This document shows, piece by piece, positions 17,850 through 26,857 of a stretch of DNA of 64,000 bases. The translations under genes and the position numbers were made by a program. Below the pieces are notes generated by a model, which was not told where the DNA came from, did no database searches, and saw only the letters and a program-made list of their open reading frames with translations. Origin of the DNA: Nodosilinea sp. E11 (GTDB taxonomy: Bacteria > Cyanobacteriota > Cyanobacteriia > Phormidesmidales > Phormidesmidaceae); the NCBI RefSeq assembly GCF_032813545.1, contig NZ_CP136520.1, forward strand, positions 2,660,001 through 2,724,000, read 5' to 3'. How positions within the stretch are numbered: position 1 is the first letter of the stretch; every line of letters begins with the position of its first letter.

Positions 17850-19043
17850 ATGCTCAGTTGGGAACAAACTCCGAGTCTAGAGCCAATGCGCTGTTGCCGC
17901 GCCTGGGTCGAAATTAATCTGGCGGCCCTGCGCCACAACGTGCAGCAGTTCAAGGGCATTTTGCCCGCCTCCACCCAGCTCATGGCCGTGGTCAAAGCCG
18001 ATGCCTACGGTCACGGAGCCGTGATCGTGGCCCAGGCTGCCCTTCATGCCGGAGCGACCTGGCTAGGGGTGGCCACTGTGCCTGAAGGCATTGAGCTGCG
18101 GGCGGCGGGCGTTCAAGCCCCCATTTTGGTGATGGGAGCGGTTAACAGCCCCGAAGAAATGCAGGCGATCGCCCACTGGCGACTCCAACCCACCCTGGTG
18201 AACCCTAAGCAGGCCCTGGTCTTTTCTGAAACCCTGGCCCAGTTAGATGCCCGCCCCGTCGGCGTACACCTCAAGCTGGACACCGGTATGGCTCGACTGG
18301 GGTTTCCCTGGGCTGAGGCGGTAGACTTTGTTCGCTTTGTACACCAGCTTCCCCACCTCAAAATCGACAGCCTTTACTCGCACCTGGCCACCGCTGACGA
18401 GCCAGACACGACGATCATGGCGCAGCAGCACCAGCGCTTCACCACCGCGATCGCCAATCTACGCCAGCAACACCTGCTCCCCCCCCGGCTGCACCTGGCT
18501 AATACTGCCGCCACCTTAGCCAACCCGGCCCTGCACTACGACCTAGTGCGAGTGGGCCTGGGTATCTACGGGCTCTACCCTGCCCCCCACCTGCGGCATC
18601 GGGTCAACCTCCAGCCCGCCATGCAAATCAAAGCTCGCATTACCCACCTCAAGCAGGTGCCAGCGGGCACCGGGGTCAGCTACGGCCACCAGTATCGCTG
18701 CGATCGCCCCCTGCGTTTAGCCGTAGTGGGCATTGGCTATGCCGACGGCGTACCGCGCGTGCTCTCCAACCAACTTCAGGTCATCGTGAAGGGCCAACTC
18801 GCTCCCCAAATCGGCACCATCACCATGGATCAGCTCATGCTCGATGTCACCCATATCCCCAACCTCCAGGAGGGAGATGTGGTGACTCTACTGGGCCACG
18901 ATGGCCAACACACCATTAGCCCCGATGACTGGGCCGCCATGGCTCACACCATCAGCTGGGAAATTCTCTGTGGCTTTAAACATCGTCTACCCCGGATCGC
19001 CGTCGAGCAGCCCCTGCCTGCCCCGGCCACAGCCCATAGTTAG
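17850..19043 (+). CDS. alr: Alanine racemase
   Basis: PLP enzyme interconverting L- and D-alanine for peptidoglycan; 397 aa. The PLP lysine is K49 in AVVKADAYGHGA, the second catalytic base is Y278 in GTGVSYGHQY, and GIGYADG and TMDQLMLDV are also typical. GGAGGA lies eight bases before the ATG. The N-terminal 13 residues before the conserved RAWVEINL are longer than in many homologues, but the ribosome site supports the annotated start. It converges on the Cys-less peroxiredoxin-like gene with an 8-bp gap. Confidence 0.97.
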   Translation: MLSWEQTPSLEPMRCCRAWVEINLAALRHNVQQFKGILPASTQLMAVVKADAYGHGAVIVAQAALHAGATWLGVATVPEGIELRAAGVQAPILVMGAVNSPEEMQAIAHWRLQPTLVNPKQALVFSETLAQLDARPVGVHLKLDTGMARLGFPWAEAVDFVRFVHQLPHLKIDSLYSHLATADEPDTTIMAQQHQRFTTAIANLRQQHLLPPRLHLANTAATLANPALHYDLVRVGLGIYGLYPAPHLRHRVNLQPAMQIKARITHLKQVPAGTGVSYGHQYRCDRPLRLAVVGIGYADGVPRVLSNQLQVIVKGQLAPQIGTITMDQLMLDVTHIPNLQEGDVVTLLGHDGQHTISPDDWAAMAHTISWEILCGFKHRLPRIAVEQPLPAPATAHS

Positions 19044-19051
19044 ACTAAACC

Positions 19052-19588
19052 CTAGAGCGTCTCTAAGACCGTCAGCAATCGTTCTGGCGAGGCATTGGGA
19101 TGCAGCAGCGAGCAGAGATGGCTGTAACGCAGACGGCCCTGGGCATCGATCACAAACTGAGCGGGTAGCGGTGCCCCAAGAGCCTGGCCCGTGTGGTAAG
19201 CGCGAAAGGTTGCCCCAGTCTCGTTGCTCAGCAGGGGTAGGGTCAGCTTTAGATCATCAACGACGGCCTGGCCTTGGCGTCGGACCGTGGCGGTAATCAC
19301 CAAGACCTCGGCTCCAGCGTTGCGGAACTGAGGGTAGGCCTGGTTGATGGCCACCAGATCTAAGTAGCGCTGAGGGCTATAGGCTAGCTCAGCTAGGATG
19401 CGACCAAAAATCAGAACTACAGGCTGCTTGCCGCGCCAGTTAGCCAGACGCACCGTTCGCTGGTGGGTGACATCCCACAGGGCAAAGTCAGGGGGAATCT
19501 GCCCTAGGGGCAGGGCAAAGCGCGGTGGTCGAGGCACCCAATAGCGCCAGTAGGGAGCAGGGGGCAGCGGTGGGGAAGTCAAGGTCAT
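19052..19588 (-). CDS. Peroxiredoxin-like redoxin-domain protein lacking the catalytic cysteine
   Basis: A 178-aa thioredoxin-fold protein of the AhpC/TSA class. IPPDFALWDVTHQRTVRLANWRGKQPVVLIFGRI is the usual first strand and helix. Where relatives carry a CPxC-type peroxidatic site (YCPFC as I recall the family), this one reads AYSPQRY, so both cysteines are replaced. The only cysteine left is in HLCSLL near residue 158. Peroxidase activity by the usual mechanism is therefore unlikely; a binding or regulatory role is possible. It lies 54 bp downstream of a genuine 2-Cys peroxiredoxin on the same strand, suggesting co-transcription. Confidence 0.75.
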   Translation of the reverse strand: MTLTSPPLPPAPYWRYWVPRPPRFALPLGQIPPDFALWDVTHQRTVRLANWRGKQPVVLIFGRILAELAYSPQRYLDLVAINQAYPQFRNAGAEVLVITATVRRQGQAVVDDLKLTLPLLSNETGATFRAYHTGQALGAPLPAQFVIDAQGRLRYSHLCSLLHPNASPERLLTVLETL

Positions 19589-19642
19589 CGGGGAGCAAAG
19601 CGAAGGCTGAGCAACGTCTATTTACAGAGGCCCCCAGGCAGC

Positions 19643-20248
19643 CTAAACCTGGGCAAAGAATTCCCGCGCTTTGACTGGGTCGGGGGTCATGGTTTTACTG
19701 CCGGGCTGCCAGTCTACCGGGCAAACCTCATCAGGGTTTTCTTGCACATGCTGAATAGCCTGCAGCACCCTCAAGGTCTCATCAACCTTGCGACCAAAGG
19801 CTAGGTTGTTGATCGTGGCGTGTTGCAACACCCCATCACGGTCAATGATAAACAACCCACGCAGGGCTACGCCGCTTTCAGGATCAAGCACATTGTAGGC
19901 AGCGCTGATGTCTTTTTTAATATCCGATACCAGGGGATAGTTCAGATCCCCCACCCCGCCCAGCTTACGCTCGGTTTGAATCCAGGCTAGGTGGGCAAAC
20001 TCACTGTCTACCGAAATGCCAAGGATCTCAGCATTGAGAGCTTCGAACTCACTGTAGCGATCGCTAAAAGCGGCAATCTCAGTCGGGCAAACAAACGTGA
20101 AATCGAGGGGATAAAAAAATAGGACTACATACTTTCCCCGGTAGTCCGATAGCTTAACGATTTTGAAGTTTTGATCGACAACGGCGGTAGCGCTAAAGTC
20201 AGGGGCATTTTGGCCTACCCGTAAACAGCCTTCCCTCGTATCAGTCAT
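19643..20248 (-). CDS. Typical 2-Cys peroxiredoxin
   Basis: Thioredoxin-dependent peroxidase removing hydrogen and alkyl peroxides; 201 aa. Peroxidatic C54 lies in DFTFVCPTE and resolving C176 in EVCPVDW. GGVG (about 97-100) is the floppidity-associated GGLG-like motif, but the C-terminus ends REFFAQV without the classical YF, so sensitivity to over-oxidation is uncertain. GGGAGTAAGGGC precedes the ATG. The Cys-less relative follows in the same direction. Confidence 0.96.
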   Translation of the reverse strand: MTDTREGCLRVGQNAPDFSATAVVDQNFKIVKLSDYRGKYVVLFFYPLDFTFVCPTEIAAFSDRYSEFEALNAEILGISVDSEFAHLAWIQTERKLGGVGDLNYPLVSDIKKDISAAYNVLDPESGVALRGLFIIDRDGVLQHATINNLAFGRKVDETLRVLQAIQHVQENPDEVCPVDWQPGSKTMTPDPVKAREFFAQV

Positions 20249-20398
20249 GCCCTTACTCCCTCAAGGATTTGCCCCATGGCGCGCAATACCATCATAGTAC
20301 CTAGGTTCGACCGGGGATGAGGATGCGATCGCTTCAACAGAATCAACATCACAGCCTAAGCCTGCGATGAGTCACCCACAATCCAAAGCGATTAAAAA

Positions 20399-20470
20399 TG
20401 GCTCAGGCGTGATTTGAACACGCGACCAAGGGCTTATGAGTCCCCTGCTCTACCACTGAGCTACTGAGCC
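20399..20470 (-). tRNA. tRNA with CAT anticodon (elongator Met or lysidine-type Ile)
   Basis: A 72-nt cloverleaf: acceptor GGCTCAG paired with CTGAGCC, D-arm AGCTCAGTGGTAGAGC, anticodon loop CTCATAA with CAT, T-arm GCGTGTTCAAATCACGC, discriminator A; CCA is not encoded. The anticodon arm and variable region (AGCAGGGGACTCATAAGCCC then TTGGTCGC) resemble tRNA-Ile2 more than elongator Met, and there is an A31-G39 mismatch. The tRNA is certain; the amino acid is not, because CAT serves Met and, after lysidine modification, Ile. Confidence 0.93.
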
Positions 20471-20701
20471 ACAGGTAAATATTGGCAGACAAATCAGTGC
20501 TTGATCAATCAACCAACGGTTAATAAATTTATCACAGAACCGAGCACATACCAAGTCAGAAACAATAAATTAAAGCTTTCTCCAGCAGCGTTAACCCCAA
20601 CCAGGCTAGACACCGCAAACGCGAGACGGCAAAACAAAGAAGGCGACCAAGTGGTCGCCTTCCTAAGCTAACTCATCACCTTGCTAACTCATGAACAGCG
20701 C

Positions 20702-22939
20702 CTAGCGCCCAGGCAGGAAGGCCATGGGGTTGACGGTGCCACTGCTGGGCAGGTGTACCTCAAAGTGTAGGTGGGGGCCGGTGCTGTAGCCCGTGCTGCC
20801 CATCTCAGCAATTTGCTGACCTTGGCGCACCTGTTCGCCCTGGCGCACCAGTAGACGGCTGTTGTGAGCGTAGCGGGTCATGCTGCCATCGGGGTGGCGA
20901 ATATCCACTAGGTTACCGTAGCCGCCGGAGTTCCAGCCAGAACGCACCACGGTACCAGCGGCCGATGCCACGATGGGCGTACCCACCGGACCAGCAATAT
21001 CAATACCTCGGTGCATGCGGCCCCAGCGCCATCCATAACCCGATGTAAACGTACCTTGAGTAGGCCAAATAAAGCCATTCGACAGAGTCGGCGCTTCGGG
21101 TAGGAACTCGTTCGCTCCCGGTAGCATCGGCATGTTGGGAGAGACGGTCTGCCCCACAGGCAAATTGGGTAACACCTGGTAGGCATCAGCTCCTAACGGA
21201 GCCGCAGCTAACAGCTGACTTGAAGGCGTTACTGTTTCTAGCTGTGCCGACGCCTCAGCCGCCCGTTCAGCTTCAGAATTCAGCGTCGCCACCTGCTGAG
21301 GCTCACTCTGGGCCAATTCAGCGACGGGTGCCGCATCAGTAACTGTCCACTGGGTGGTGGCAGTCTGAGCTCCTTCCCGTACCATAAGTGCAGTTTCGCT
21401 AGTAGGTTCAGAACCACCTAGACCAGTAGTTGCCAATTCAGGCGGCTCAGGGGTGTAGTACTCCAAAGACACTGGAGCAGCATCCACCGACTCACCAGCC
21501 TCACCATTCCGGCTGCGCTCGAGTTCAAGCCGCGCTTCTCGAATCCGGGCATTGAGTTGCTCGCGATCGACTAAGGCGCTGTTAGATTCACGAATGCGGG
21601 CCAGATGGTTTTGAATCACCTCTTCTCGAGTTGGGGAAGCCGTAGCCAAGCTGCTTGTGGGCAACGCGGTTGGCTCACTCACTTCAGAGACATCGACTGC
21701 TGCTGAAGCTACCGGCAAAGCTAGGCGATCGCCCACCGCTAGAGACTCAGGCCGGGTCACACCGCCATTGTGGCTGAGTAGGTCTTCTAGAGTTACGCCA
21801 TTGCGAGAAGCGATGGACCAGAGGGTGTCACCAGGCTTGACCTGATAAGACGTGACCATCTCTGCTTCAAGGCTGGTGCTGGGAGTAACTGGCCGCAGGG
21901 GTAAGGCCGCTGCTACCAAATCTTTTTTACTGCTAGAGGTTTCAGTGGCTTCTACCGGAGAAATCTCTGCTGCGGGCGAGTCTACCGCAGGCACCGGGGT
22001 TGGAACCACTGCCGCCACAGGACGCTCTCTTTCGGTGTGTAGAGGCAAACTATTGGCGAGAACAACAGATGCTTCCGATGCCGGAGCGGTGGCAGCTACC
22101 TCATCCTGAGTCCGAGCAACCGCTTGAGTGTCAACTTTGGCGTTCTCGACCTCAGAAACTGACCAATCTACCGGGTCAGAGACCTTAGTCGTTGGCACAG
22201 CAGCCAGTTGAGTTACGGCAGGCTGAACCTCAGCCCCAGTCACCGCATTCGCCTCAATGTCCAAGCTCTCGGACGCCGCTTCGGCCAATTCAGCCTCAGC
22301 CAGTTCGGCCTCAGCCAGTTCAGCCTCAGCTAGCGCTTCCAGCTCCTCAGCAGTAAGCGGAGCCTCCAATTCACCAATTGCTTTGAGATCATCAACAGAT
22401 CGAAATCCTCGGTTGGGCAGCAAGCCAGCGGCTGCCACCATATCACCGCCAACTCCGCCAGTCGCAGTACCCTTGAGCGCCAATCGAGGACTATCAGACT
22501 CAATAACCAGGTTAGCCAGGCCCACTGCAGGCACCCGAATTACCTGACCTGCCCGTAAAACTTCATCGCTAGCAATACCGTTGGCAGCTTTAATCGCTTG
22601 AACATCGGCTTCGTGCTGAGCGGCAATTTGCCAAAGACTCTCACCCGGCTCAACGGTGTGGTAAGCAGACGAGCCAACAGCTGGAGAGGGTGCTGTTTTT
22701 AGGGTGTCAGCCTCTTTACGGCTTGCGGCGGGCAAAACAGTCAGGGTAGAGCCATCGGCAGCGAGGGCAAGCTCGGGCTCAGTGAGCAATGGAGCGGAAG
22801 CACCAAATGTTAGGGCTAGACCCAACATGGCTGCCGAGGTTTGAACTCGACGATAACCTCCTGAAGTCTCAGGCTGAGAGCCATTCAAATCAGAAACTTG
22901 GCAATCAACTTCAGACTCTTTGGGAACTACGCGTTTCAA
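20702..22939 (-). CDS. LysM-LysM-M23 peptidoglycan endopeptidase (NlpD/EnvC-like)
   Basis: A 745-aa envelope protein. A hydrophobic segment near residues 38-55 (AAMLGLALTFGASAPLL) probably directs export. Two LysM domains (about 93-138, YHTVEPGESLWQIAAQ; about 365-410, YQVKPGDTLWSIASRNG) bind glycan. A long, repeat-bearing acidic linker separates them, with a short coiled segment near 440-480. The C-terminal M23 domain has the zinc ligands in MHRGIDIAG, GHLYR-like TRYAHNSRL and HLHFEVH. Start: a TTG at 22939 with a strong AGGAGGT seven bases upstream and no ATG near. A candidate c-di-AMP riboswitch precedes it. Confidence 0.92.
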   Translation of the reverse strand: MKRVVPKESEVDCQVSDLNGSQPETSGGYRRVQTSAAMLGLALTFGASAPLLTEPELALAADGSTLTVLPAASRKEADTLKTAPSPAVGSSAYHTVEPGESLWQIAAQHEADVQAIKAANGIASDEVLRAGQVIRVPAVGLANLVIESDSPRLALKGTATGGVGGDMVAAAGLLPNRGFRSVDDLKAIGELEAPLTAEELEALAEAELAEAELAEAELAEAASESLDIEANAVTGAEVQPAVTQLAAVPTTKVSDPVDWSVSEVENAKVDTQAVARTQDEVAATAPASEASVVLANSLPLHTERERPVAAVVPTPVPAVDSPAAEISPVEATETSSSKKDLVAAALPLRPVTPSTSLEAEMVTSYQVKPGDTLWSIASRNGVTLEDLLSHNGGVTRPESLAVGDRLALPVASAAVDVSEVSEPTALPTSSLATASPTREEVIQNHLARIRESNSALVDREQLNARIREARLELERSRNGEAGESVDAAPVSLEYYTPEPPELATTGLGGSEPTSETALMVREGAQTATTQWTVTDAAPVAELAQSEPQQVATLNSEAERAAEASAQLETVTPSSQLLAAAPLGADAYQVLPNLPVGQTVSPNMPMLPGANEFLPEAPTLSNGFIWPTQGTFTSGYGWRWGRMHRGIDIAGPVGTPIVASAAGTVVRSGWNSGGYGNLVDIRHPDGSMTRYAHNSRLLVRQGEQVRQGQQIAEMGSTGYSTGPHLHFEVHLPSSGTVNPMAFLPGR
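22283..22330 (-). repeat. 15-bp coding tandem repeat (AELAE units)
   Basis: About three 15-bp copies inside the LysM/M23 gene encode the pentapeptide repeat (AELAE)n in the acidic linker after the first LysM domain. Copies differ by single substitutions. Such in-frame repeats can change copy number without shifting the frame. Confidence 0.8.
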
Positions 22940-22945
22940 GGAACG

Positions 22946-22953
22946 ACCTCCTG
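22946..22953 (-). promoter_or_regulatory. Strong Shine-Dalgarno selecting a TTG start
   Basis: On the minus strand AGGAGGTC precedes the TTG at 22939 by about six bases. It fixes the start of the LysM/M23 gene in the absence of an ATG. Confidence 0.75.
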
Positions 22954-23028
22954 TAAACCAGCGCTTAACAACATGAAAATCTCTTTGGACTCAAGCCCTG
23001 GCGATACCACTAGGAGCGGATATCAAAA

Positions 23029-23140
23029 CCAGTTCACTAAAGCCGTAGAGCAAGCTGTCAGCAACAGAACAACAACGGATCGACAGAATCACGCCTTGGC
23101 TAGGTAACAATACCCCGCTTTGGCAACCTAAGCAAGTTTA
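23029..23140 (-). promoter_or_regulatory. Probable ydaO/yuaA (c-di-AMP) riboswitch in the LysM/M23 leader
   Basis: On the minus strand the leader reads GCCAAAGCGGGGTA, then CCAAGGCGTGATTC, and later GCTGACAGCTTGCTCTACGG followed by GCTTTAGTG. This order (GCGGGG block, AAGGtGaATC block, GACAGCTaaCCTCGTagGC block) is that of the ydaO motif, and AAAGC at the start pairs with GCTTT at the end as a P1 stem. The class is known to sit upstream of wall hydrolase genes. It ends about 90 bases before the start codon, leaving room for an expression platform. Assigned by eye; substitutions in the third block reduce certainty. Confidence 0.58.
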
Positions 23141-23689
23141 CATGAGTTAACACGGAAAGCAATACTTAGCGGTTCTCTGTCACTTCCCTGAACACTAGGC
23201 TCGTGGTCGGGAACTAAGTGAGCACAACATAAACGTTTAACCTTAAAAAAAAGTATTTGGCAAGCGTATAACTTTCATCTCGTCTAGCCCCCTAGGATGT
23301 GCATCAACCTGCGGCCGAAGGTAGAAATCTGAGCTTCGAATAGCCGCAAAACCTTTCTCTATCAACTCGATCGCGGCTTTAGCAGCGGGTCTCAATTAAG
23401 CCCCTTGATGGCAGCTAAGACCCTAGGATGGAGACTTTAGGTAATGCCATATGAATTTCTTATCGGGTCTGACTAAATTTTGTATCCTCGACAACTACTT
23501 ATTTTGAATGCGGACTTTTCTAGCTAAATATTCTCTGGATCAGACTAAATTTCACGATTTCAATACAGACATCTAGGAGACTACACCCCGGGCAGCAGGA
23601 CAATCTGAGGAGGCTCAGGTAGGTGAACCCATTACTCCATCGCCATAAAATGTGCCTAGCCCGTTTGGCTTAAGCCTTGGAGGTTATGG
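23141..23689. other. 549-bp gap between riboswitch and trmL
   Basis: No gene of convincing size. It should contain the promoter of the wall-hydrolase transcript at its left end. I found no tRNA, strong hairpin or repeat in the remainder. Confidence 0.4.
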
Positions 23690-24151
23690 CTAGTTGAGTG
23701 TACCCAGTTGACGTAGGGCCTCAAACAGCCCAATGGCAGCACTCACAGAAAGATTGAGACTGCGAACAACAGTGCGATTCATGGGGATATAAGCCGTTTC
23801 ATCACAGGCCGCAAGCACGGCTTTGGGTAACCCCTCGGTTTCGCTGCCAAACAGTAGCCAATCATTGGGGTGATAGGTCAAATCTGTATAGCTACATCGC
23901 CCAGAGGTACTAAAGCCGATGGTGCGCCCACCGCTTAGACGCTGCTGGTGGTGAAAAGTTTCCCAATCGGGGTGCAGGGTGAGATCAACATGGGGCCAGT
24001 AGTCTAAACCAGCCCGCTTCAGGGCGCGATCGCTGAGGTCAAACCCTATCGGGGCAACCAGGTGCAGAGGGGTTGCCGTGGCGGCACAGGTACGAGCTAT
24101 ATTCCCCGTATTGGGAGGGATTTGGGGATTGACAAGAACAATAGCAGGCAT
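23690..24151 (-). CDS. trmL: tRNA (cytidine/uridine-34-2'-O)-methyltransferase
   Basis: A SPOUT-class SAM methyltransferase that modifies the wobble nucleotide of tRNA-Leu; 153 aa, the usual length. It shows VLVNPQIPPNTGNIARTCAAT at the start, then LLFGSETEGLP and the knot IPMNRTVVRSLNLSVSAAIGLFEALRQ. The gene is preceded by a 230-bp gap and appears monocistronic. Confidence 0.95.
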   Translation of the reverse strand: MPAIVLVNPQIPPNTGNIARTCAATATPLHLVAPIGFDLSDRALKRAGLDYWPHVDLTLHPDWETFHHQQRLSGGRTIGFSTSGRCSYTDLTYHPNDWLLFGSETEGLPKAVLAACDETAYIPMNRTVVRSLNLSVSAAIGLFEALRQLGTLN

Positions 24152-24380
24152 AGGAATCAGGGTCAGAACAGTGGACTCAGCGGGGGTGCTACAACACCGA
24201 TCCGGAACAATGGCAGAAATGTCTAGGGGATATAGATTTTATTAATACTTCCTTCCGTAGTTCTACCCTCGACAAAAAATAATCGTAGAGCGGAAATCAC
24301 GGCTTATACAAGAAGCTTTTCTTATTGCCCCTATAAGAAAAAACGTACCATCTTGGCCCTGAGCAGCCGGCTAAATTGGC

Positions 24381-25532
24381 CTAAGCAGCACAGGGTTCGC
24401 ACAGCTCACGGGTGAGTATGGCCTCGCTAGCAGCGACCTCTGCGATCGCCTTCTCGACCACCTGCTGCACCGATTGCCCGGCTTCGTACTGACGCAGCCA
24501 GCGCTGGGCCTCGTTGCCTTCCCGTAAAATCTTTTTGACGGGGCTAAGAAAGCAGCTCAGGCCGTTAGCTTTGGCGTAGGGCCATACCTCATCATAGAGC
24601 TGTTGGATCCATTCTCGCGCCAAGATAGAGCGATTGTCTTGCCAGTGGTGCAGTTCGGCATCGAGGCTGTGTTTGGCCACCGCACTTTCGTTAGCATCGC
24701 TCAGGGCCGCCAGATCGTGGTTTCGGCTGTTGGTCGGAAAATCGCTCAGAATCAGGGGATCGAGATCTGGGTTTTGGATGAGTTGAATCAGCCGGGCTTC
24801 GAGCAGAGCGGTGACGGCAAGCAGCGCCACCGGGTCGCTGATCAGATCACAGATGCGCAACTCTAGACGATTGAGATTGTAGGGACGACGATCGCCGTTG
24901 GGCCGTACCGACGACCACAGGTGGCGCACATTTTGCATGGTGCCGGTCGCTAGCTGCTCTTCCATCCACTGAATGTGGTGGGCATGGCTGGCAAATAGGG
25001 GAACGTAGGCGGGGGTTTTGGGAAACACCTGCCAACGACTGGAATGGGAACCGGTGATGTGACCACCCAAAAACGGCGAGGCGGCGGTCAGCGCTAGGTA
25101 CAGAGGGGCTTCGACCCGCACTAGACGGCAGGCTCGCATCAGCAACTCTGGGTCTGAAATGCCAATGTTGATATGTACGCTGGCGGTGACCACGGTGGTG
25201 CCGTAGGTCTGTTCGATGTAGGTGTGGTAGGGGTTACTGGGATCCGAGCGAAAGAAGCGATCGGTTTCGCCTAGGGCTAAGGTGCTGCCGGGGATTAGGG
25301 TATAGTCGCCCAGCCCCTTCAGATATTGACGCAGGGCATGGCGCGGGCGCACCAGTTCGCACAGGAGTTTCTCGTACTGGCACAGGGGCGGGGTGGTGTA
25401 TTCGACGTTACGGCTGTCGGGCTCACGCACAAAGCCATTTAAGTCGGCCACAATGCGATCGGAGAGACCAATAATCTCTCCTGCCGGAGTGCCGGTATAG
25501 ATCTCAATTTCAAACCCTTTGGACAGCAGCAC
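24381..25532 (-). CDS. gshA: Glutamate-cysteine ligase, cyanobacterial type
   Basis: ATP-dependent first step of glutathione synthesis; about 383 aa. The family opens with LLSKGFEIEIYTG and shows RNVEYTTPP, IPGSTLALGETDRFFRSDPSNPYH, TASVHINIGI, SPFLGGHITGSHSSRWQVFP and NRLELRICD. I chose the GTG at 25532 because GAGGA lies seven bases upstream and it begins exactly at the conserved start; an in-frame GTG at 25556 would add eight residues. The next step (gshB) is not in the window. The tail ends with CEPC. Confidence 0.92.
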   Translation of the reverse strand: MLLSKGFEIEIYTGTPAGEIIGLSDRIVADLNGFVREPDSRNVEYTTPPLCQYEKLLCELVRPRHALRQYLKGLGDYTLIPGSTLALGETDRFFRSDPSNPYHTYIEQTYGTTVVTASVHINIGISDPELLMRACRLVRVEAPLYLALTAASPFLGGHITGSHSSRWQVFPKTPAYVPLFASHAHHIQWMEEQLATGTMQNVRHLWSSVRPNGDRRPYNLNRLELRICDLISDPVALLAVTALLEARLIQLIQNPDLDPLILSDFPTNSRNHDLAALSDANESAVAKHSLDAELHHWQDNRSILAREWIQQLYDEVWPYAKANGLSCFLSPVKKILREGNEAQRWLRQYEAGQSVQQVVEKAIAEVAASEAILTRELCEPCAA

Positions 25533-25641
25533 GGCATTCCTCGCTGAAGACAGCACTCTATATATATTGAGTCAATCAATTCTGTACTCATACTATCGAC
25601 CTGTGCCCCCAGCGGCTAAAAGGCATGGGGGAGACTGGTCG

Positions 25642-26133
25642 TTAGGGTAACGCCGTCGCCAGAGCGATCGCCCGTTTCGCTGCAAAGGCTCGGGCAATAG
25701 TGTCACAGCGCTCGTTGCCCACATCGCCAGAATGGCCGCGCACGTACACCCACTTTAAGGGCCGATCGAGACTCTGGTTGACCTCGGTGGTAACGGCGTC
25801 TAGCGCTTCCCACAGATCGCGGTTGAGTACCGGCTTTTTAGCTGAATTGACCCAGCCTCGACGCTTCCAACCGGCAATCCATTGGGTAATGCCCTTCAGA
25901 ACGTATTCACTATCGGTATGAATGGTGACTGCTTCGGTTTGGCCGCGATCGCGCAGTAGGGTAAGCCCGGCGATCGCCGCCTGCATTTCCATACGGTTGT
26001 TGGTGGTCTGGGCCTCGCCGCCGCCCAGTTCGTGCACGGTGCCATCGGTCAGGTAAAGCACCGTTCCCCAACCTCCAGGGCCAGGGTTACCGGAGCAAGC
26101 GCCATCGGTGTAAATTTTTTCGATGATTGCCAT
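25642..26133 (-). CDS. rnhA: Ribonuclease HI
   Basis: Cleaves RNA in RNA-DNA hybrids; 163 aa. All four carboxylates are visible: D10 in YTDGACSGNPGPGG, E49 in NNRMEM, D74 in HTDSEYV and D144 in NERCD, with H134 in VRGHSGD. Standard full-length bacterial type with the basic handle loop (WKRRGWVNSAKKP). It is alone, with a 169-bp gap to the divergent hypothetical gene. Confidence 0.97.
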   Translation of the reverse strand: MAIIEKIYTDGACSGNPGPGGWGTVLYLTDGTVHELGGGEAQTTNNRMEMQAAIAGLTLLRDRGQTEAVTIHTDSEYVLKGITQWIAGWKRRGWVNSAKKPVLNRDLWEALDAVTTEVNQSLDRPLKWVYVRGHSGDVGNERCDTIARAFAAKRAIALATALP

Positions 26134-26301
26134 TTACTGTGAGAAATCCTTTAAAGCGCGGATTTAGCCATGGAGGGTTTATTGCTCCAAGGGGGCATTC
26201 TAACCATAAGACCAGACTGTCCTCTACGGACGTTATAGATATGGTCATGGGCAGGGTGCACCTACTCGTCGTCACGGCTACCCTAACGGTGAGTTAACCC
26301 C

Positions 26302-26754
26302 ATGATGCTACGAGAACTGAAAGCCTTTGAGGCCTGTTGGCTAGATCTTAAAGATATTTACCCCACGAGCAGTCAAGACAACCGGCTGATTGCCCACGCT
26401 ATGGGGCAACTCGTCGACTTACTTGAGAAACCAACCCAGGTCGAACAAGAGTTGCCCCAGCACTTGAAGGGGCTCTTTCGACAGCTGGCAATGGCTTATT
26501 TTCAGGGATATTCCCCCCATCCAGACCTGGACGAGCCAGAGTTGTTAAACTGCGTGCCGCCTCAGCTCCCTTATCCCCGCAGCGATCGCCAGCGCCGCCA
26601 GGATATTGCAACGGCTATCGACCAGGTCAAGGTACTAGCCCAGAAAAGCCAGGCCACCCTGTGTCCGAATCGCGGCAAAACGGCCCAATGCCCTATCTCT
26701 GAGAGGGAAACCCTCATCATTGATTTTCCAGAGCACTGGCACCCCGCCAGTTGA
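26302..26754 (+). CDS. Hypothetical protein, about 150 aa
   Basis: I do not recognise this protein. It is soluble and mostly helical in its first 75 residues (LKAFEACWLDLKDIY, MGQLVDLLEKP, LKGLFRQLAMAYFQGY), with no signal peptide or membrane segment. Two isolated cysteines (C85 region, C121 region) and a CPNR...CPIS pair are too few to call a zinc site. The frame is intact, has genome-typical codon use and starts at an ATG after GTGAGTTAACCCC. It lies 103 bp upstream of dnaX on the same strand; any link to DNA replication is a guess from position. Confidence 0.72.
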   Translation: MMLRELKAFEACWLDLKDIYPTSSQDNRLIAHAMGQLVDLLEKPTQVEQELPQHLKGLFRQLAMAYFQGYSPHPDLDEPELLNCVPPQLPYPRSDRQRRQDIATAIDQVKVLAQKSQATLCPNRGKTAQCPISERETLIIDFPEHWHPAS

Positions 26755-26857
26755 CCTGACCTGGGGATGACCTAGAGGTGAGTCATCTCCTAGGCGACCT
26801 GAGAAGAAGACCCGAGCAGAGGACCAGAGAGGGGTTTGGGCGCGGTATCTTAGTACT

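Noticed and set aside
22898..23107. A 69-codon plus-strand frame over the wall-hydrolase leader
   Set aside because: It runs antisense through the ribosome site and the riboswitch-like region, with no domain and no start signal.
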